A DNA stretch of 52,634 nucleotides from SIG578 sp036311245 (GCA_036311245.1 JAXJQH010000122.1:1-52634); one strand, 5' to 3'; numbered from the stretch's first letter, positions 41,755 to 50,379 are shown. The notes: generated by a model not told the origin, from the sequence alone. A program made the numbers and translations.

Positions 41755-41830
41755 TGGAGCTGCTAACCAGAATCGAACTGGTGACCTCATCCTTACCAAG
41801 GATGTGCTCTACCGACTGAGCCATAGCAGC
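41755..41830 (-). tRNA. tRNA-Thr (anticodon GGT)
   Basis: Acceptor GCTGCTA / TAGCAGC, discriminator T and encoded CCA (41755-41757). D-arm GCTCAGTCGGTAGAGC, anticodon arm ATCCT-TGGTA-AGGAT with GGT, T-arm ACCAGTTCGATTCTGGT. Confidence 0.97.
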
Positions 41831-41843
41831 AAACCACTTACAT

Positions 41844-41872
41844 ATTATATTCAATTTAAAGTGGCTTGTCAA
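41844..41872 (-). promoter_or_regulatory. Consensus promoter of tRNA-Thr
   Basis: Minus strand: perfect TTGACA (41867-41872), 17 bp, TATAAT (41844-41849). Confidence 0.88.
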
Positions 41873-41913
41873 GATATATTTTATTTTTTTGAGAAAAATC
41901 TGTTATATCAGAT

Positions 41914-42096
41914 TTATTCCCCTTGAATATAGCGGTCTATAGCCTCGGCAGCGGCTTTTCCCGCTCCCATTGCGAGAATAACAGTAGCAGCGCCCGTTAC
42001 GGCATCGCCGCCGACTACTGCGACCTTTTTAAGTCCGTCTATATGAGTGGCATTGCCGAGAGGACCTAAAAAGTCGCTTATATACTCGCCCTCGTT
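41914..42096 (-). pseudogene. Chimeric relic: nfnA (FNR subunit) piece fused to gltA/nfnB C-terminus
   Basis: A hand translation up to the TAA at 41914-41916 gives about 60 residues. EGEYISDFLGPLGNATHIDG and LKKVAVVGG match the middle of ferredoxin-NADP reductase subunit alpha (NfnA-type). DAVTGAATVILAMGAGKAAA followed by EAIDRYIQGE matches the end of the glutamate-synthase-like NfnB/GltA. The two parts join at the shared VVGG. There is no start codon, and an in-frame stop lies just upstream. The rest of 41831-42189 outside this relic and the tRNA promoter holds nothing recognisable. Confidence 0.78.
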
Positions 42097-42189
42097 TTTA
42101 TGATTTTATACATATTTTCATAAGCCTTTTTTCGGATTAAATAGAAAATATAGCAACAATAACTTTTTGTTTTCAACCATTGTTTTAGC

Positions 42190-43479
42190 TTAATTTGCCG
42201 CCCCAACCTTTTCGCGTCTTGGCTGTTTTATTTTATAAAGCTCCTCGGCGGCAAGGCGAGCCTTTGCAACCGAAACGCCTTTGTCTTTGGGAAAGCAGTA
42301 ATACAGGCAGTCGCGCGTTCCGATGCATATTACGTCGCCTATCTCATACCAGAAATAGTCGGCATTAAGTCCATATGAGTAAAGCGGCTTTTGGGTATAA
42401 CTCAGCTTGCCGCCGCAGCCCTCTAAGGCAAAGCCGTTTTCATCGTGGCGAAGCACTCCGTCGCCTACCATATAGAGAGCCTTGTGGTCTACAAGAACGC
42501 CGATATCCACCTCGGTTTCAAGGCTGTAATCCCTGCTCTCAAGCTCATTTTTAACGCACTCTCGCTGCCAGGCATACCAATCGGGAATGTGCGAAAACTC
42601 GGTTTCGCCATTTTGAGCCTCAAGCTCTCCAAGGCTATTTAGATGGTACTTCTTTCCACATTTTTTGCAGGTAAGTTCTGTCCCCTCGCTCTGCATACCG
42701 CCCTCTTTTCCGCAGGCAGCACATTTGTAGAGTATGCGCTCAAGACCCTCTGCGCGAAACGGCTCATTTATCTCAATATTGTTTTCCTTTTGCCACTTAA
42801 AGCCATCAAATGCAAAGGCGTCGTCGAGAATTTTATCAATTTCCTCAACTGATTTTTCGGCTATCTGCTCGCGGGTTAAGAGGCAACAGACCTCGGCGCT
42901 GACCTTTACTTTTCTCAGCCTTAAGCCGTTATACAGCGGGTCGCGCGAAAAGGCGCCGCTTGTTATAATGCTAATAACGGGAACATCCAGCCGTTTTAAA
43001 AGCGCGCCTAAGCGGCGGGGCAGGGCTGTGGCGGTACCGTCAAAGCTGTAGCCCGCCTCAGGGTACATAAGTACGCTTGTTTTGTTTTCCTTTAAGGCAT
43101 ACTGCATATTGCGGATAAGCTGCGTATCGCTTACAAACTTTGTTGTGGGTGTGCATCCGATAAGGCGCATTAAAAGCTCCTTGCCGACAAACCCATCCGA
43201 TGTGCAGACGATATTATATGCGCGCGGATATAAAATTCTTGATGCGATTTTAAGATCAATAAAGCTTGAATGGTTCATTAAGATAAGGCACGGCTCGCTT
43301 TTGCCAATCTTATCCATTCCTTTTTCGGTATAAGAAAATCGGGTCGCCCACAAATCGGGCAGAGCAAGAACACGGATAAGAGTTCTGAAAAGGATATTAG
43401 GCTTTAATGGCTTGTGCTTTTTTGCGCGCGGCAGAGCGTAAGCCTTTTCAAAATCCATTTTTTTAGTTTTAATTTTCAT
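42190..43479 (-). CDS. Lysophospholipid acyltransferase (PlsC-like) with C-terminal zinc-ribbon region
   Basis: 429 residues from ATG 43479, with GGGAGA upstream. The acyltransferase motif I is LMNHSSFIDL (NH-x4-D type), with the later MYPEAGYSFDG as motif III-like. The protein is nearly twice the usual PlsC length. The extra part holds four Cys in two CxxC pairs (CAACGKEGG, CKKCGKKYHLNSLGE) and then a DUF-like beta region ending in RAENIQ-free basic tail EKVGAAN. Substrate is unknown; probably phosphatidic acid synthesis or lipid remodelling. Confidence 0.83.
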   Translation of the reverse strand: MKIKTKKMDFEKAYALPRAKKHKPLKPNILFRTLIRVLALPDLWATRFSYTEKGMDKIGKSEPCLILMNHSSFIDLKIASRILYPRAYNIVCTSDGFVGKELLMRLIGCTPTTKFVSDTQLIRNMQYALKENKTSVLMYPEAGYSFDGTATALPRRLGALLKRLDVPVISIITSGAFSRDPLYNGLRLRKVKVSAEVCCLLTREQIAEKSVEEIDKILDDAFAFDGFKWQKENNIEINEPFRAEGLERILYKCAACGKEGGMQSEGTELTCKKCGKKYHLNSLGELEAQNGETEFSHIPDWYAWQRECVKNELESRDYSLETEVDIGVLVDHKALYMVGDGVLRHDENGFALEGCGGKLSYTQKPLYSYGLNADYFWYEIGDVICIGTRDCLYYCFPKDKGVSVAKARLAAEELYKIKQPRREKVGAAN

Positions 43480-43521
43480 ATAAATCTCCCGCAATTTTAT
43501 AACTTTCAAGAATCCTTCAAT

Positions 43522-43550
43522 ATTATATATAAAAACGCGCCGTCTTGCAA
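43522..43550 (-). promoter_or_regulatory. Promoter of the PlsC-like gene
   Basis: Minus strand: TTGCAA (43545-43550), 17 bp, TATAAT (43522-43527). Confidence 0.78.
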
Positions 43551-43577
43551 GAGGTAGCTTTTTACATAGCAGTTTTC

Positions 43578-43606
43578 TTGACAGCATTGGCGGCGAGGTC
43601 TATAAT
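43578..43606 (+). promoter_or_regulatory. Consensus promoter of the histidine phosphatase gene
   Basis: Plus strand: TTGACA (43578-43583), 17 bp, TATAAT (43601-43606). Confidence 0.87.
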
Positions 43607-43645
43607 AATTTCATATAAAAACCATCTTAAGGGAGCATTAAAAGA

Positions 43646-44290
43646 GTGAAAACAGAGCTTTATCTCATTCGCCACGGCGAAAGCCTTGGAAATCGCGACC
43701 GCCGATTTCTCGGTCATACCGACCTTGATCTGACCGAGCGCGGCTACGAGCAGGCAAAATGCGCCGCAGCCTTTTTTGAGAAGATACCTATAGACGCAGT
43801 TTATTCAAGCGACCTTCTACGCGCCTTTAACACCGCAAAGGCGGTCGCAACTTCAAAGGGGCTTACCGTTGTACCCGAAAAGGGTCTGCGCGAAATTTTT
43901 GCAGGGCGCTGGGAGCTTATGGCCTATGATGAAATTCCCCTATCGTTTCCAAAGCTTTGGTCGGACTGGCAAAACGCAAATGTCCCCGACCTGCGCGCCC
44001 CCGAGGGCGAAAGCTTTTCTGAGCTTCTTGAGAGAGTTGAGCATACCCTTTTGCGCATCGCAAAGGAAAACGAGGGAAAGAGTGTTGCCATAGGTCTGCA
44101 CGCAACTCCTATTCGCCTTATGATGAACAAGCTTTCAGGCAGAGGCATTGAAAGCCTTTATATGACCCCTTGGGTCGCAAATGCTTCGATTACCAAGCTC
44201 ACCTTTAAAGACGGTGAGTTCTCGCTCGACTTCGCAAACGAATGTGCTCATCTGGGCGCTATCAAGACCTCACTGCCCTCCGGCATTTGA
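43646..44290 (+). CDS. Histidine phosphatase family protein (phosphoglycerate mutase-like)
   Basis: 214 residues. The catalytic RHG motif is YLIRHGESLGNRDRRFLGHT, followed by AVYSSDLLRAFNTAKAVA, the Glu of GLREIFAGRWE and the second His in VAIGLHATPIRLMM. It could be an alpha-ribazole, sugar or nucleotide phosphatase; there is no cobalamin context. GTG start with GGGAG 10 nt upstream. Confidence 0.9.
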   Translation: MKTELYLIRHGESLGNRDRRFLGHTDLDLTERGYEQAKCAAAFFEKIPIDAVYSSDLLRAFNTAKAVATSKGLTVVPEKGLREIFAGRWELMAYDEIPLSFPKLWSDWQNANVPDLRAPEGESFSELLERVEHTLLRIAKENEGKSVAIGLHATPIRLMMNKLSGRGIESLYMTPWVANASITKLTFKDGEFSLDFANECAHLGAIKTSLPSGI

Positions 44291-44309
44291 AAATAAGCTT
44301 AAATATAAC

Positions 44310-44340
44310 TGAGGCACACTTCCTTACGGAGTGTGCCTCA
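44310..44340 (+). terminator. Hairpin downstream of the phosphatase gene
   Basis: An 11-bp stem, TGAGGCACACT / AGTGTGCCTCA, with a 9-nt loop. The T-run is displaced by 13 nt, so termination is probable rather than certain. Confidence 0.6.
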
Positions 44341-44414
44341 ACGAATGTCTATTTTTTTGTAGATTGCACTGATTTGGATGACAATGCATCGGTATTACTT
44401 TTTTAGATGCCTGC

Positions 44415-45152
44415 TCACATCTTCTTTCTGCAGCCATCAATCTGTATATTTTGCCCTGAAATATAACTCGCCTCATCACTTGCTAAAAAGCAGATTAGGT
44501 TTGCATTTTCGCGATCGGTACCCGTGCGCCCCATAAAGCTCAGCTCGGACGGCTGGTAATAATCTATATCCTCGTTTTGAGATGAGCTCACGCTGCCCGG
44601 CGAAACACAATTAACCAGCACTCCCTTATCCGCCACCTCTTTGGCTAACGCTTTAGTCATTGTAATAACTGCGCCCTTTGTTGCAGAATAGTGTACCATA
44701 TTTGCGTTTCCGTAAACACCTGCGACAGATGACACGTTAATGATCTTGCCGTAATGGTTTTCAATCATGCTACCGATTACTGCTCTCGTACAGTAATACA
44801 CGCCCATAATGTTTACGTCAATATATCGTTTCCACAAATCCGAAGATGATTCCGCAAATTTGGACCTATCCCGCCACAGCGCGGCATTGTTCACAAGGAT
44901 GTCGATTTTTCCGAAGTGTTTGATTGCATCAAAAGCAACTTCATTTACACGATTTTCATCGCTGACATCACATTCATATGTTAAGACTCTGCACCCACAT
45001 TTTTTTGTTTCTTCGCTGACAGCCAGAAGTTTTTCAGCATTCACATCCAACAAAACCAAATCAGCTCCCTGCTCTGCAAGGCAAAGAGCCACTGCTCTGC
45101 CTATTCCAACCGAAGCTCCTGTTATCATTGCAACTTTTCCCTGAAATTTCAT
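44415..45152 (-). CDS. Short-chain dehydrogenase/reductase (SDR)
   Basis: 245 residues from ATG 45152, with AAGGAGGAG upstream. Rossmann motif ITGASVGIGRAVALC, DILVNNAALW, the catalytic Ser in INVSSVAGVYG, the YxxxK motif HYSATKGAVITM, and PG followed by SVSSSQNEDID. The classical fold resembles FabG or glucose 1-dehydrogenase. The divergent AraC regulator suggests an inducible carbohydrate or alcohol substrate. Confidence 0.92.
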   Translation of the reverse strand: MKFQGKVAMITGASVGIGRAVALCLAEQGADLVLLDVNAEKLLAVSEETKKCGCRVLTYECDVSDENRVNEVAFDAIKHFGKIDILVNNAALWRDRSKFAESSSDLWKRYIDVNIMGVYYCTRAVIGSMIENHYGKIINVSSVAGVYGNANMVHYSATKGAVITMTKALAKEVADKGVLVNCVSPGSVSSSQNEDIDYYQPSELSFMGRTGTDRENANLICFLASDEASYISGQNIQIDGCRKKM

Positions 45153-45174
45153 AACAACTCCTCCTTTTTGATTA

Positions 45175-45203
45175 AGCATAACATTCGAAATCTTCAAATT
45201 CAA
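45175..45203 (-). promoter_or_regulatory. Promoter of the SDR gene
   Basis: Minus strand: TTGAAT (45198-45203), 17 bp, TATGCT (45175-45180), with a TG extension. Weak boxes fit AraC activation. Confidence 0.55.
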
Positions 45204-45275
45204 TGCTTATAATGATGTGCTGTTTAGCATTTTCGAAACAAATATCTATATTATGAGCGAAAATACATCATATTC

Positions 45276-45304
45276 TTGACTATTATGAATTTAAATGGTA
45301 GTAT
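45276..45304 (+). promoter_or_regulatory. Promoter of the AraC gene beside SDR
   Basis: Plus strand: TTGACT (45276-45281), 17 bp, TAGTAT (45299-45304). Confidence 0.65.
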
Positions 45305-45320
45305 AAAACGGGTGAGGGAA

Positions 45321-46067
45321 ATGAATAACAACAATATCAGAATCGAACAGTTTAAGAATATTTCCTATGTGAAAGATAAAAAAGGACGTATCTTAACCTT
45401 TCATTCGCGCTATGCAAGTTGTTTTATCATTACTTTAAAAGGAAGACTTAAGTTCACTTTTGATGACAAGATTATCATAACCGATCATACCCAGGGACTT
45501 TTCATTCCCGAGGGAATGGCTTACATCAATGAGTGCCTTGAGGATGCAGCAAGCATTTCTGTAAACTTTCAAATAGCAGAACCGGCCACGTCTCCACGCA
45601 TATTAAATGGAATGAGTGAGGTGCTGGCAATGGACTTTTATCAGGAGATCTGTCGTAAAGCATATGAAAACACAGAAATTGCACAATACTATCTATTGTC
45701 AAAACTGTATCAACTTGCCCTCCTGCTTTTCCAGAACGATTCACCGAAAAGTATTAAAGAAATTCTTGCAAAAAAAGCCTGCTCCTATATTCAAAGTGAA
45801 TTTTCAAGATCGGACTTACAGATAGATGATGTGGCAAGGTTTTGCAATATTAGCGCAGTTTATCTGCGAAAAATAATGAAAGAAATCTATCATAAGACTC
45901 CCTTTGAGCTGTTGACTGAACTTCGAATGAAAAAGGCATATGAAATGCTTATGGAAAAAATGTCCGTTAAAGAAATTGCTTTAACGGTGGGATACTCGGA
46001 TATTTATCAATTCAGTCGTGCCTTTAAACGTCATTTCGGACACACGCCTACTACAGTTTCCAAATGA
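45321..46067 (+). CDS. AraC family transcriptional regulator
   Basis: 248 residues from ATG 45321; earlier starts lie inside the promoter. An N-terminal cupin-like sensor (YASCFIITLKGRLKFTFDDK) is followed by two C-terminal HTH motifs: LQIDDVARFCNISAVYLRKI and MSVKEIALTVGYSDIYQFSR, then AFKRHFGHTPT. Divergent from the SDR gene with a 168-bp shared intergenic region, so it probably controls both. Confidence 0.9.
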   Translation: MNNNNIRIEQFKNISYVKDKKGRILTFHSRYASCFIITLKGRLKFTFDDKIIITDHTQGLFIPEGMAYINECLEDAASISVNFQIAEPATSPRILNGMSEVLAMDFYQEICRKAYENTEIAQYYLLSKLYQLALLLFQNDSPKSIKEILAKKACSYIQSEFSRSDLQIDDVARFCNISAVYLRKIMKEIYHKTPFELLTELRMKKAYEMLMEKMSVKEIALTVGYSDIYQFSRAFKRHFGHTPTTVSK

Positions 46068-46071
46068 CACG

Positions 46072-46109
46072 AAAAGACCTGCAATCCCGAATGGGATCGC
46101 AGGTCTTTT
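46072..46109 (+). terminator. Terminator after the AraC gene
   Basis: Stem AAAAGACCTGC-A-ATCCC / GGGAT-C-GCAGGTCTTTT with one internal mismatch and loop GAAT, starting 4 nt after the stop. Confidence 0.82.
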
Positions 46110-46170
46110 AAAATTAATTGTCATAGTTATTACAGATTATTATTTTTGCACCAGGCGTTGCTTTTTACTA

Positions 46171-46285
46171 TGGGTTATCGCTTCGCGCCGCCTCGTGGTT
46201 CCCGAAAAACCCTGCGGCGAGCTCTCGGGCTCATAACCCTCGCAAGCATTTGGGGCAAGCTGTACCGATTTAGATATCGATATTC
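46171..46285. repeat. Modular repeat E copy 1 with tRNA-Met-like anticodon piece
   Basis: GGGTTATC is followed by a short hairpin (CGC-TTC-GCG), then a 37-bp block (46187-46223) that matches 52336-52372 with four mismatches. Then comes TCGGG-CTCATAA-CCC, which looks like the anticodon arm of tRNA-Met. It ends in ACCGATTTAGATATCG, shared with 51379 and 52247. No gene of its own. Confidence 0.65.
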
Positions 46286-46324
46286 GATACTTCTTGATTG
46301 ATTTTTTCTGCTTTAAGGCTTACC

Positions 46325-47173
46325 TCATCCAAACAAATACGGCATCCTACCTTTAGTTTTTGTTTCACAAATAAATGTGTATCCAGAATTTGTGTCAATG
46401 CTTAAATCGGCTCCGCGACTTGCAGTTACAATCACTAATTTGTCCATATTTTCGCCCGCAAAGCAACAACTAGCAGGAATTTTTGCAGGAACGCTTATAT
46501 ATTCTTTGATTTGCATATCAGCAGTATCTACCACCGCAATGTGGCTCTGTTTCCAACAAGCAACATAAAGAAAATCGTTTTGATCTATTGTAAAACCGTC
46601 TACACCTTTCACCCTTATCTCTCTACCTGTAAATGAGATTTCACCTTTTTCTTTATCAAAATCATATTCCTTGATTATTCCTGTGGCACTATCGGTATGA
46701 TAAAACCGTTTTTCATCTATGGACCAATCAAAACCATTTGAAAGAATTAGTCCGTCAAGCAAAATTTTCACTTCGCCGTTTTTATCTATACTGTAAAGCT
46801 TGCCGTTTATCTCATCGCCTGTTCCAAAACGCTTACTGCTTTGAGTCCCAATATAAAATCTCCCGTCAGGTCCTACCTTTGCATCATTTCCAAACTCTAT
46901 TTTATATTTTTCGGTATCATAAAGTGGTGTGCGGGTATTGTCATCATTTAATTTAAATGCACCGTCCGCACAAGAAATAAGCATTTCACCTTTCTTTGAG
47001 AAGCCCATAGCCACCACACCAAAGGGGAGTTTTCTGGTTGTTACTTCCCCTGTTTTAATATCTATTTCAAGAATTTCATCAGCATAACCGTTTACCTGAT
47101 ATAGCTTATTGTTAAATTTATTCCAAATTGGACCTTCGCCTATGATACAATGCTTATTGGATAATATTTTCAT
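46325..47173 (-). CDS. SMP-30/gluconolactonase/LRE family protein
   Basis: 282 residues from ATG 47173, with GAGGAG upstream. Six-bladed propeller signatures: GEGPIWNKFNNKLYQVN (metal Glu), GNDAKVGPDGRFYIGTQ, SNGFDWSIDEKRFYHTDS (metal Asn and Asp), and IRVKGVDGFTIDQNDFLYVA. Family members hydrolyse sugar lactones with a divalent metal. It is the last gene of the glycyl radical operon (37-nt gap), so the pathway probably runs through a sugar lactone or acid. Confidence 0.88.
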   Translation of the reverse strand: MKILSNKHCIIGEGPIWNKFNNKLYQVNGYADEILEIDIKTGEVTTRKLPFGVVAMGFSKKGEMLISCADGAFKLNDDNTRTPLYDTEKYKIEFGNDAKVGPDGRFYIGTQSSKRFGTGDEINGKLYSIDKNGEVKILLDGLILSNGFDWSIDEKRFYHTDSATGIIKEYDFDKEKGEISFTGREIRVKGVDGFTIDQNDFLYVACWKQSHIAVVDTADMQIKEYISVPAKIPASCCFAGENMDKLVIVTASRGADLSIDTNSGYTFICETKTKGRMPYLFG

Positions 47174-47210
47174 TTTATTTCTCCTCACAATAGTCCGTTT
47201 TCCTTCTTCT

Positions 47211-48029
47211 TTAAGATTCGTCTTTTGTAAGTCTGTTTTGAATAATTGCTTCTGCCGCCCGAATTTGTTCGTCCGAAGGTAATATTTTAGGCAAAGTATT
47301 TTCCATACCGAGTGCATCATACTTTGAGCCGGCATAATTATGATATGGCAAAACCTTTACTGCTTTTATGTTTTTTACTGTTCTTAAAAACTCGGCAATT
47401 TTTTCAATTTGGTCAGAGTTGTATTCAGGCACATATGGTACTCTTACTTCAATAGTTTTACCGAGAGAGTCTATATACTTAATATTTTCTAAAATTAGTT
47501 TATTAGACTGTCCTGTGCATTTAATATGTACGTCTTCATCAATCGCTTTTACATCATAAAGAAAAGTATCGGTATATGGTAAAACCTTATCAATAGCCTC
47601 TTTTGGCACAAAACCGCAAGTGTCAACTGCCGTGTTGATGCCATTCTCTTTTAATACCCTTAAAAGTTCAGCACAAAAGTCAGCCTGACAAAGACATTCT
47701 CCACCTGAAAGAGTAACGCCGCCACCGCTTGTATCGTAAAAATCTTTATCCTCTAAAAGCACAGGCAGCAATTCTTCTACCGTCATTTCTTTGCCGTACA
47801 AGACCTTTGCCTCACCAAGGCAGCCCTCAGTGATAAACCCTTCTTTTTGACATTCACCGCATCCGATACATTTGTTTTTGTAAAAGGCAATCTGCGGTTT
47901 AAAAGAGATGCTTTCGGGGTTGTGACACCAAATGCATTTTAGCGGACAGCCCTTAAAAAATACAGTAGTCCGTATTCCGTCACCATCGTGAACGGCAAAA
48001 CGCTTTATATCTGAAATTAATGCTTTCAT
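47211..48029 (-). CDS. Glycyl radical enzyme activase (radical SAM)
   Basis: 272 residues. The radical SAM motif FFKGCPLKCIWC has C28, C32 and C35. GGGVTLSGGE (102-111) binds SAM. It forms the glycyl radical on its partner enzyme. The inserted ferredoxin segment has only four Cys (C54, C57, C60, C70), enough for one cluster, where dehydratase-type activases usually have eight. The start overlaps the glycyl radical enzyme stop by 4 nt. Confidence 0.93.
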   Translation of the reverse strand: MKALISDIKRFAVHDGDGIRTTVFFKGCPLKCIWCHNPESISFKPQIAFYKNKCIGCGECQKEGFITEGCLGEAKVLYGKEMTVEELLPVLLEDKDFYDTSGGGVTLSGGECLCQADFCAELLRVLKENGINTAVDTCGFVPKEAIDKVLPYTDTFLYDVKAIDEDVHIKCTGQSNKLILENIKYIDSLGKTIEVRVPYVPEYNSDQIEKIAEFLRTVKNIKAVKVLPYHNYAGSKYDALGMENTLPKILPSDEQIRAAEAIIQNRLTKDES

Positions 48030-50281
48030 TGTATATTCTCCGCTCTTAGAATATAAGCATCCTGCTCTTTTTTACTCATATTGTTCCAAAGAACATTCCA
48101 ACCACAAACTCTTACCTGCAAGTTTTTATATTTATCGGGATTCTTTTGTGCATCAAGAAGCATTTCTTTATTAAAAATATTAAAGTGAATTGAGGCACCG
48201 CCTTTTTTCATATATGTCTGCAAGACATTATATAAAATCTCCAGACCATCCTCACCCTGCACAGCGGACGGGTGTAGCATTACATCTAAGCAGGTACCCG
48301 AATCCGCAAGACTTAAATCCATATTTGTTGCCGAGGCGATCAGCGCGGTAATGCCGTTTTTGTCCATACCCGCCGTAGGTGAGGCGTTTTTGGAGGTTTC
48401 GTCTCCATGCTTTCTTCCATCAGCAGTGGCCTCGGTTCTTCTGCCCTGACCTATATAGGCACGCGCAGAATGAAGCTCATATTCAAAATTGCCTCCATGA
48501 CAATTTTTAAGACCTGAGAATTGCGCCGAAAAAAGTTGATGTATGGCGTTAGCGTAGCTGTCAGCCAATTTATCACCATTGCCGTATTTGTGCTTGCAGT
48601 TTAGCGCTTTTAGGCGTAGTTTTTCGTAGCCAACCCAGTTGTTTTGTAGCGCCTGTTTAAGCTCTTTGAGTGTGGTCTCGCCTTTTTCAAAAACCAATTC
48701 GTAAACGGCCATAAGTGCATCGGTAGCACTACCCAAGCCATTGAGCCACATACTAGATACATTGTTTATACCGCCGTTATTTGCATCAATCATCTTCTCT
48801 ACACATTGCGGTATGGTCGCCGAATACAAAACAGAGGGATTAACTCGATTAACGTGTGTTTCAAAAACTAATATACCCTCGAGTGCACGCCTAACAACAT
48901 ACACAAATTGACGCCTGTATGCCGAATAAAACTCCTCAAAGCTTTTAAACTCGGCTACATCGCCGGTTTCTACGCCTAATTTAATACCAGTCAGCAAATC
49001 GACACCATTATTAAATACTAACGCAACCGGTTTTAAAGCGTTTACAGTATTAAAAGATATACACAATGTGTCGGCCTTTGTAACATATTCATAGCATCCT
49101 TTCACTACCGAGTCGAGCGCCCTTTCATAAGTTGCACCCTGACGCATAAGCGCCTTAACTATGGTTTCTTCATTACAGAAAACAATGCTATTGGAGCCGT
49201 GGCGAATCATTTCAAGCGCCTTTAGGATAAAATCCTTTGGGGTATTGCGGTTCACTTTAATCTGTATTTTCGGGTTATAAATATCAAGCTCATCATATAC
49301 ATCCAAAATTAAATAAGTCAATTCATTGACCTTGGTGCTGCCATCGGGGTTGGTACCCGCAAGGTACATAGGCTGACCCCAGTAGTTTCCCATAGCAGAA
49401 AACTGCAAAAGAAAATATACAATAAAGGTTGCAATTTCTTCCTCAGTGAAGGTACCGTTTTGGATGTCTTTTTTATAAAAAGAATAAAGCGTTGCATCAA
49501 GACCATAGCCTAACGAGCGTACTTGATAATGGTCAATACTTTCGCTAATCATAAAGTATAAATAAATCATCATCAGTGCATCGTATGTGGTTTTTGGGGC
49601 GCCGCTCCAAAGGTTTTTAAGCGATTCGGAAATTCTTTTTTGCTTATCAGAGCTTTTAGTGAGTGAATAGTTATATAACCTGTCTATAAACCTTAAAATT
49701 GCTTCATACGTAATGGTCAATGCCGCAAAGAATTCCTTTTGCTCTTCACTCAGTTCGTGTTTATCATTCAACGCATCGTATGAAGCCTGCGCACGAGCCA
49801 AAATGCCTCTGAAGCCGAGTTTCATCAAAGAGTTATAATCCGGAACAGTATGGTCAAAATCAAGGTGCAGGTTCACAGTACCCGTCGTTGAATAATCATT
49901 AATGTAATTGCTGCCAAGCGCCTCTTTAGTCTCTTCGTATGCCTGCTGATGCCACGGATTGATTGTGTGCGCATCAATTAATCTACCCCAAGAATAAATC
50001 CCTGGGAAATAGTCATTTTCATTAACATCAATTCGCGTATTATCAAGAACATACTCGACAGTCCTCGCCTTTATAATATAGCGAGATTTACCTTCTAACT
50101 GCTTAACAAGCTTTGCAAGACCTGTATTAATTTCATTATCGCTAAGCCCGGTTGCCGAATCATACTCGTATCCATGGTATTGCCTATGACGAAAAGCGTT
50201 GAAGGATTCATTAGTATTATGATATTTGTTTTCAATATAAGCCCTGTCTTGCTCAGGTAAGATAAAAGAATAATTTTTCAT
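48026..50281 (-). CDS. Glycyl radical enzyme, pyruvate formate-lyase-like family, substrate unknown
   Basis: 751 residues from ATG 50281, with GGAGGA upstream; the ATG at 50305 is too close to the -10 box. The thiyl Cys lies in KGCYEYV (C396) with the acid two residues on (E398), the C-x-E arrangement of dehydratase and lyase members, not the Cys-Cys of true formate acetyltransferase. Near the end RTEATADGRKHGD and ASPTAGMDKNG lead to the glycyl loop LQVRVCGWNVLW (G727), a variant of RV(S/A)GY. It probably dehydrates or cleaves a small polyol or acid. Partners are an activase, an SMP-30 lactonase and a divergent AraC regulator. Confidence 0.92.
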   Translation of the reverse strand: MKNYSFILPEQDRAYIENKYHNTNESFNAFRHRQYHGYEYDSATGLSDNEINTGLAKLVKQLEGKSRYIIKARTVEYVLDNTRIDVNENDYFPGIYSWGRLIDAHTINPWHQQAYEETKEALGSNYINDYSTTGTVNLHLDFDHTVPDYNSLMKLGFRGILARAQASYDALNDKHELSEEQKEFFAALTITYEAILRFIDRLYNYSLTKSSDKQKRISESLKNLWSGAPKTTYDALMMIYLYFMISESIDHYQVRSLGYGLDATLYSFYKKDIQNGTFTEEEIATFIVYFLLQFSAMGNYWGQPMYLAGTNPDGSTKVNELTYLILDVYDELDIYNPKIQIKVNRNTPKDFILKALEMIRHGSNSIVFCNEETIVKALMRQGATYERALDSVVKGCYEYVTKADTLCISFNTVNALKPVALVFNNGVDLLTGIKLGVETGDVAEFKSFEEFYSAYRRQFVYVVRRALEGILVFETHVNRVNPSVLYSATIPQCVEKMIDANNGGINNVSSMWLNGLGSATDALMAVYELVFEKGETTLKELKQALQNNWVGYEKLRLKALNCKHKYGNGDKLADSYANAIHQLFSAQFSGLKNCHGGNFEYELHSARAYIGQGRRTEATADGRKHGDETSKNASPTAGMDKNGITALIASATNMDLSLADSGTCLDVMLHPSAVQGEDGLEILYNVLQTYMKKGGASIHFNIFNKEMLLDAQKNPDKYKNLQVRVCGWNVLWNNMSKKEQDAYILRAENIQ

Positions 50282-50309
50282 GTGTTCCTCCACTATTTTT
50301 TTCATCTAA

Positions 50310-50338
50310 AATATACATTATTTGCAATGCTCTGTAAA
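50310..50338 (-). promoter_or_regulatory. Promoter of the glycyl radical operon
   Basis: Minus strand: TTTACA (50333-50338), 17 bp, TATATT (50310-50315). The 42 bp to the divergent -35 box leave room for AraC sites. Confidence 0.68.
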
Positions 50339-50379
50339 TAAATAAAAAAAACAATTATTACTTTTAGAACATAAAATCA

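Noticed and set aside
48026..50281. Formate C-acetyltransferase (pflB)
   Set aside because: The adjacent Cys-Cys pair of true pyruvate formate-lyase is missing; the site is C-x-E.
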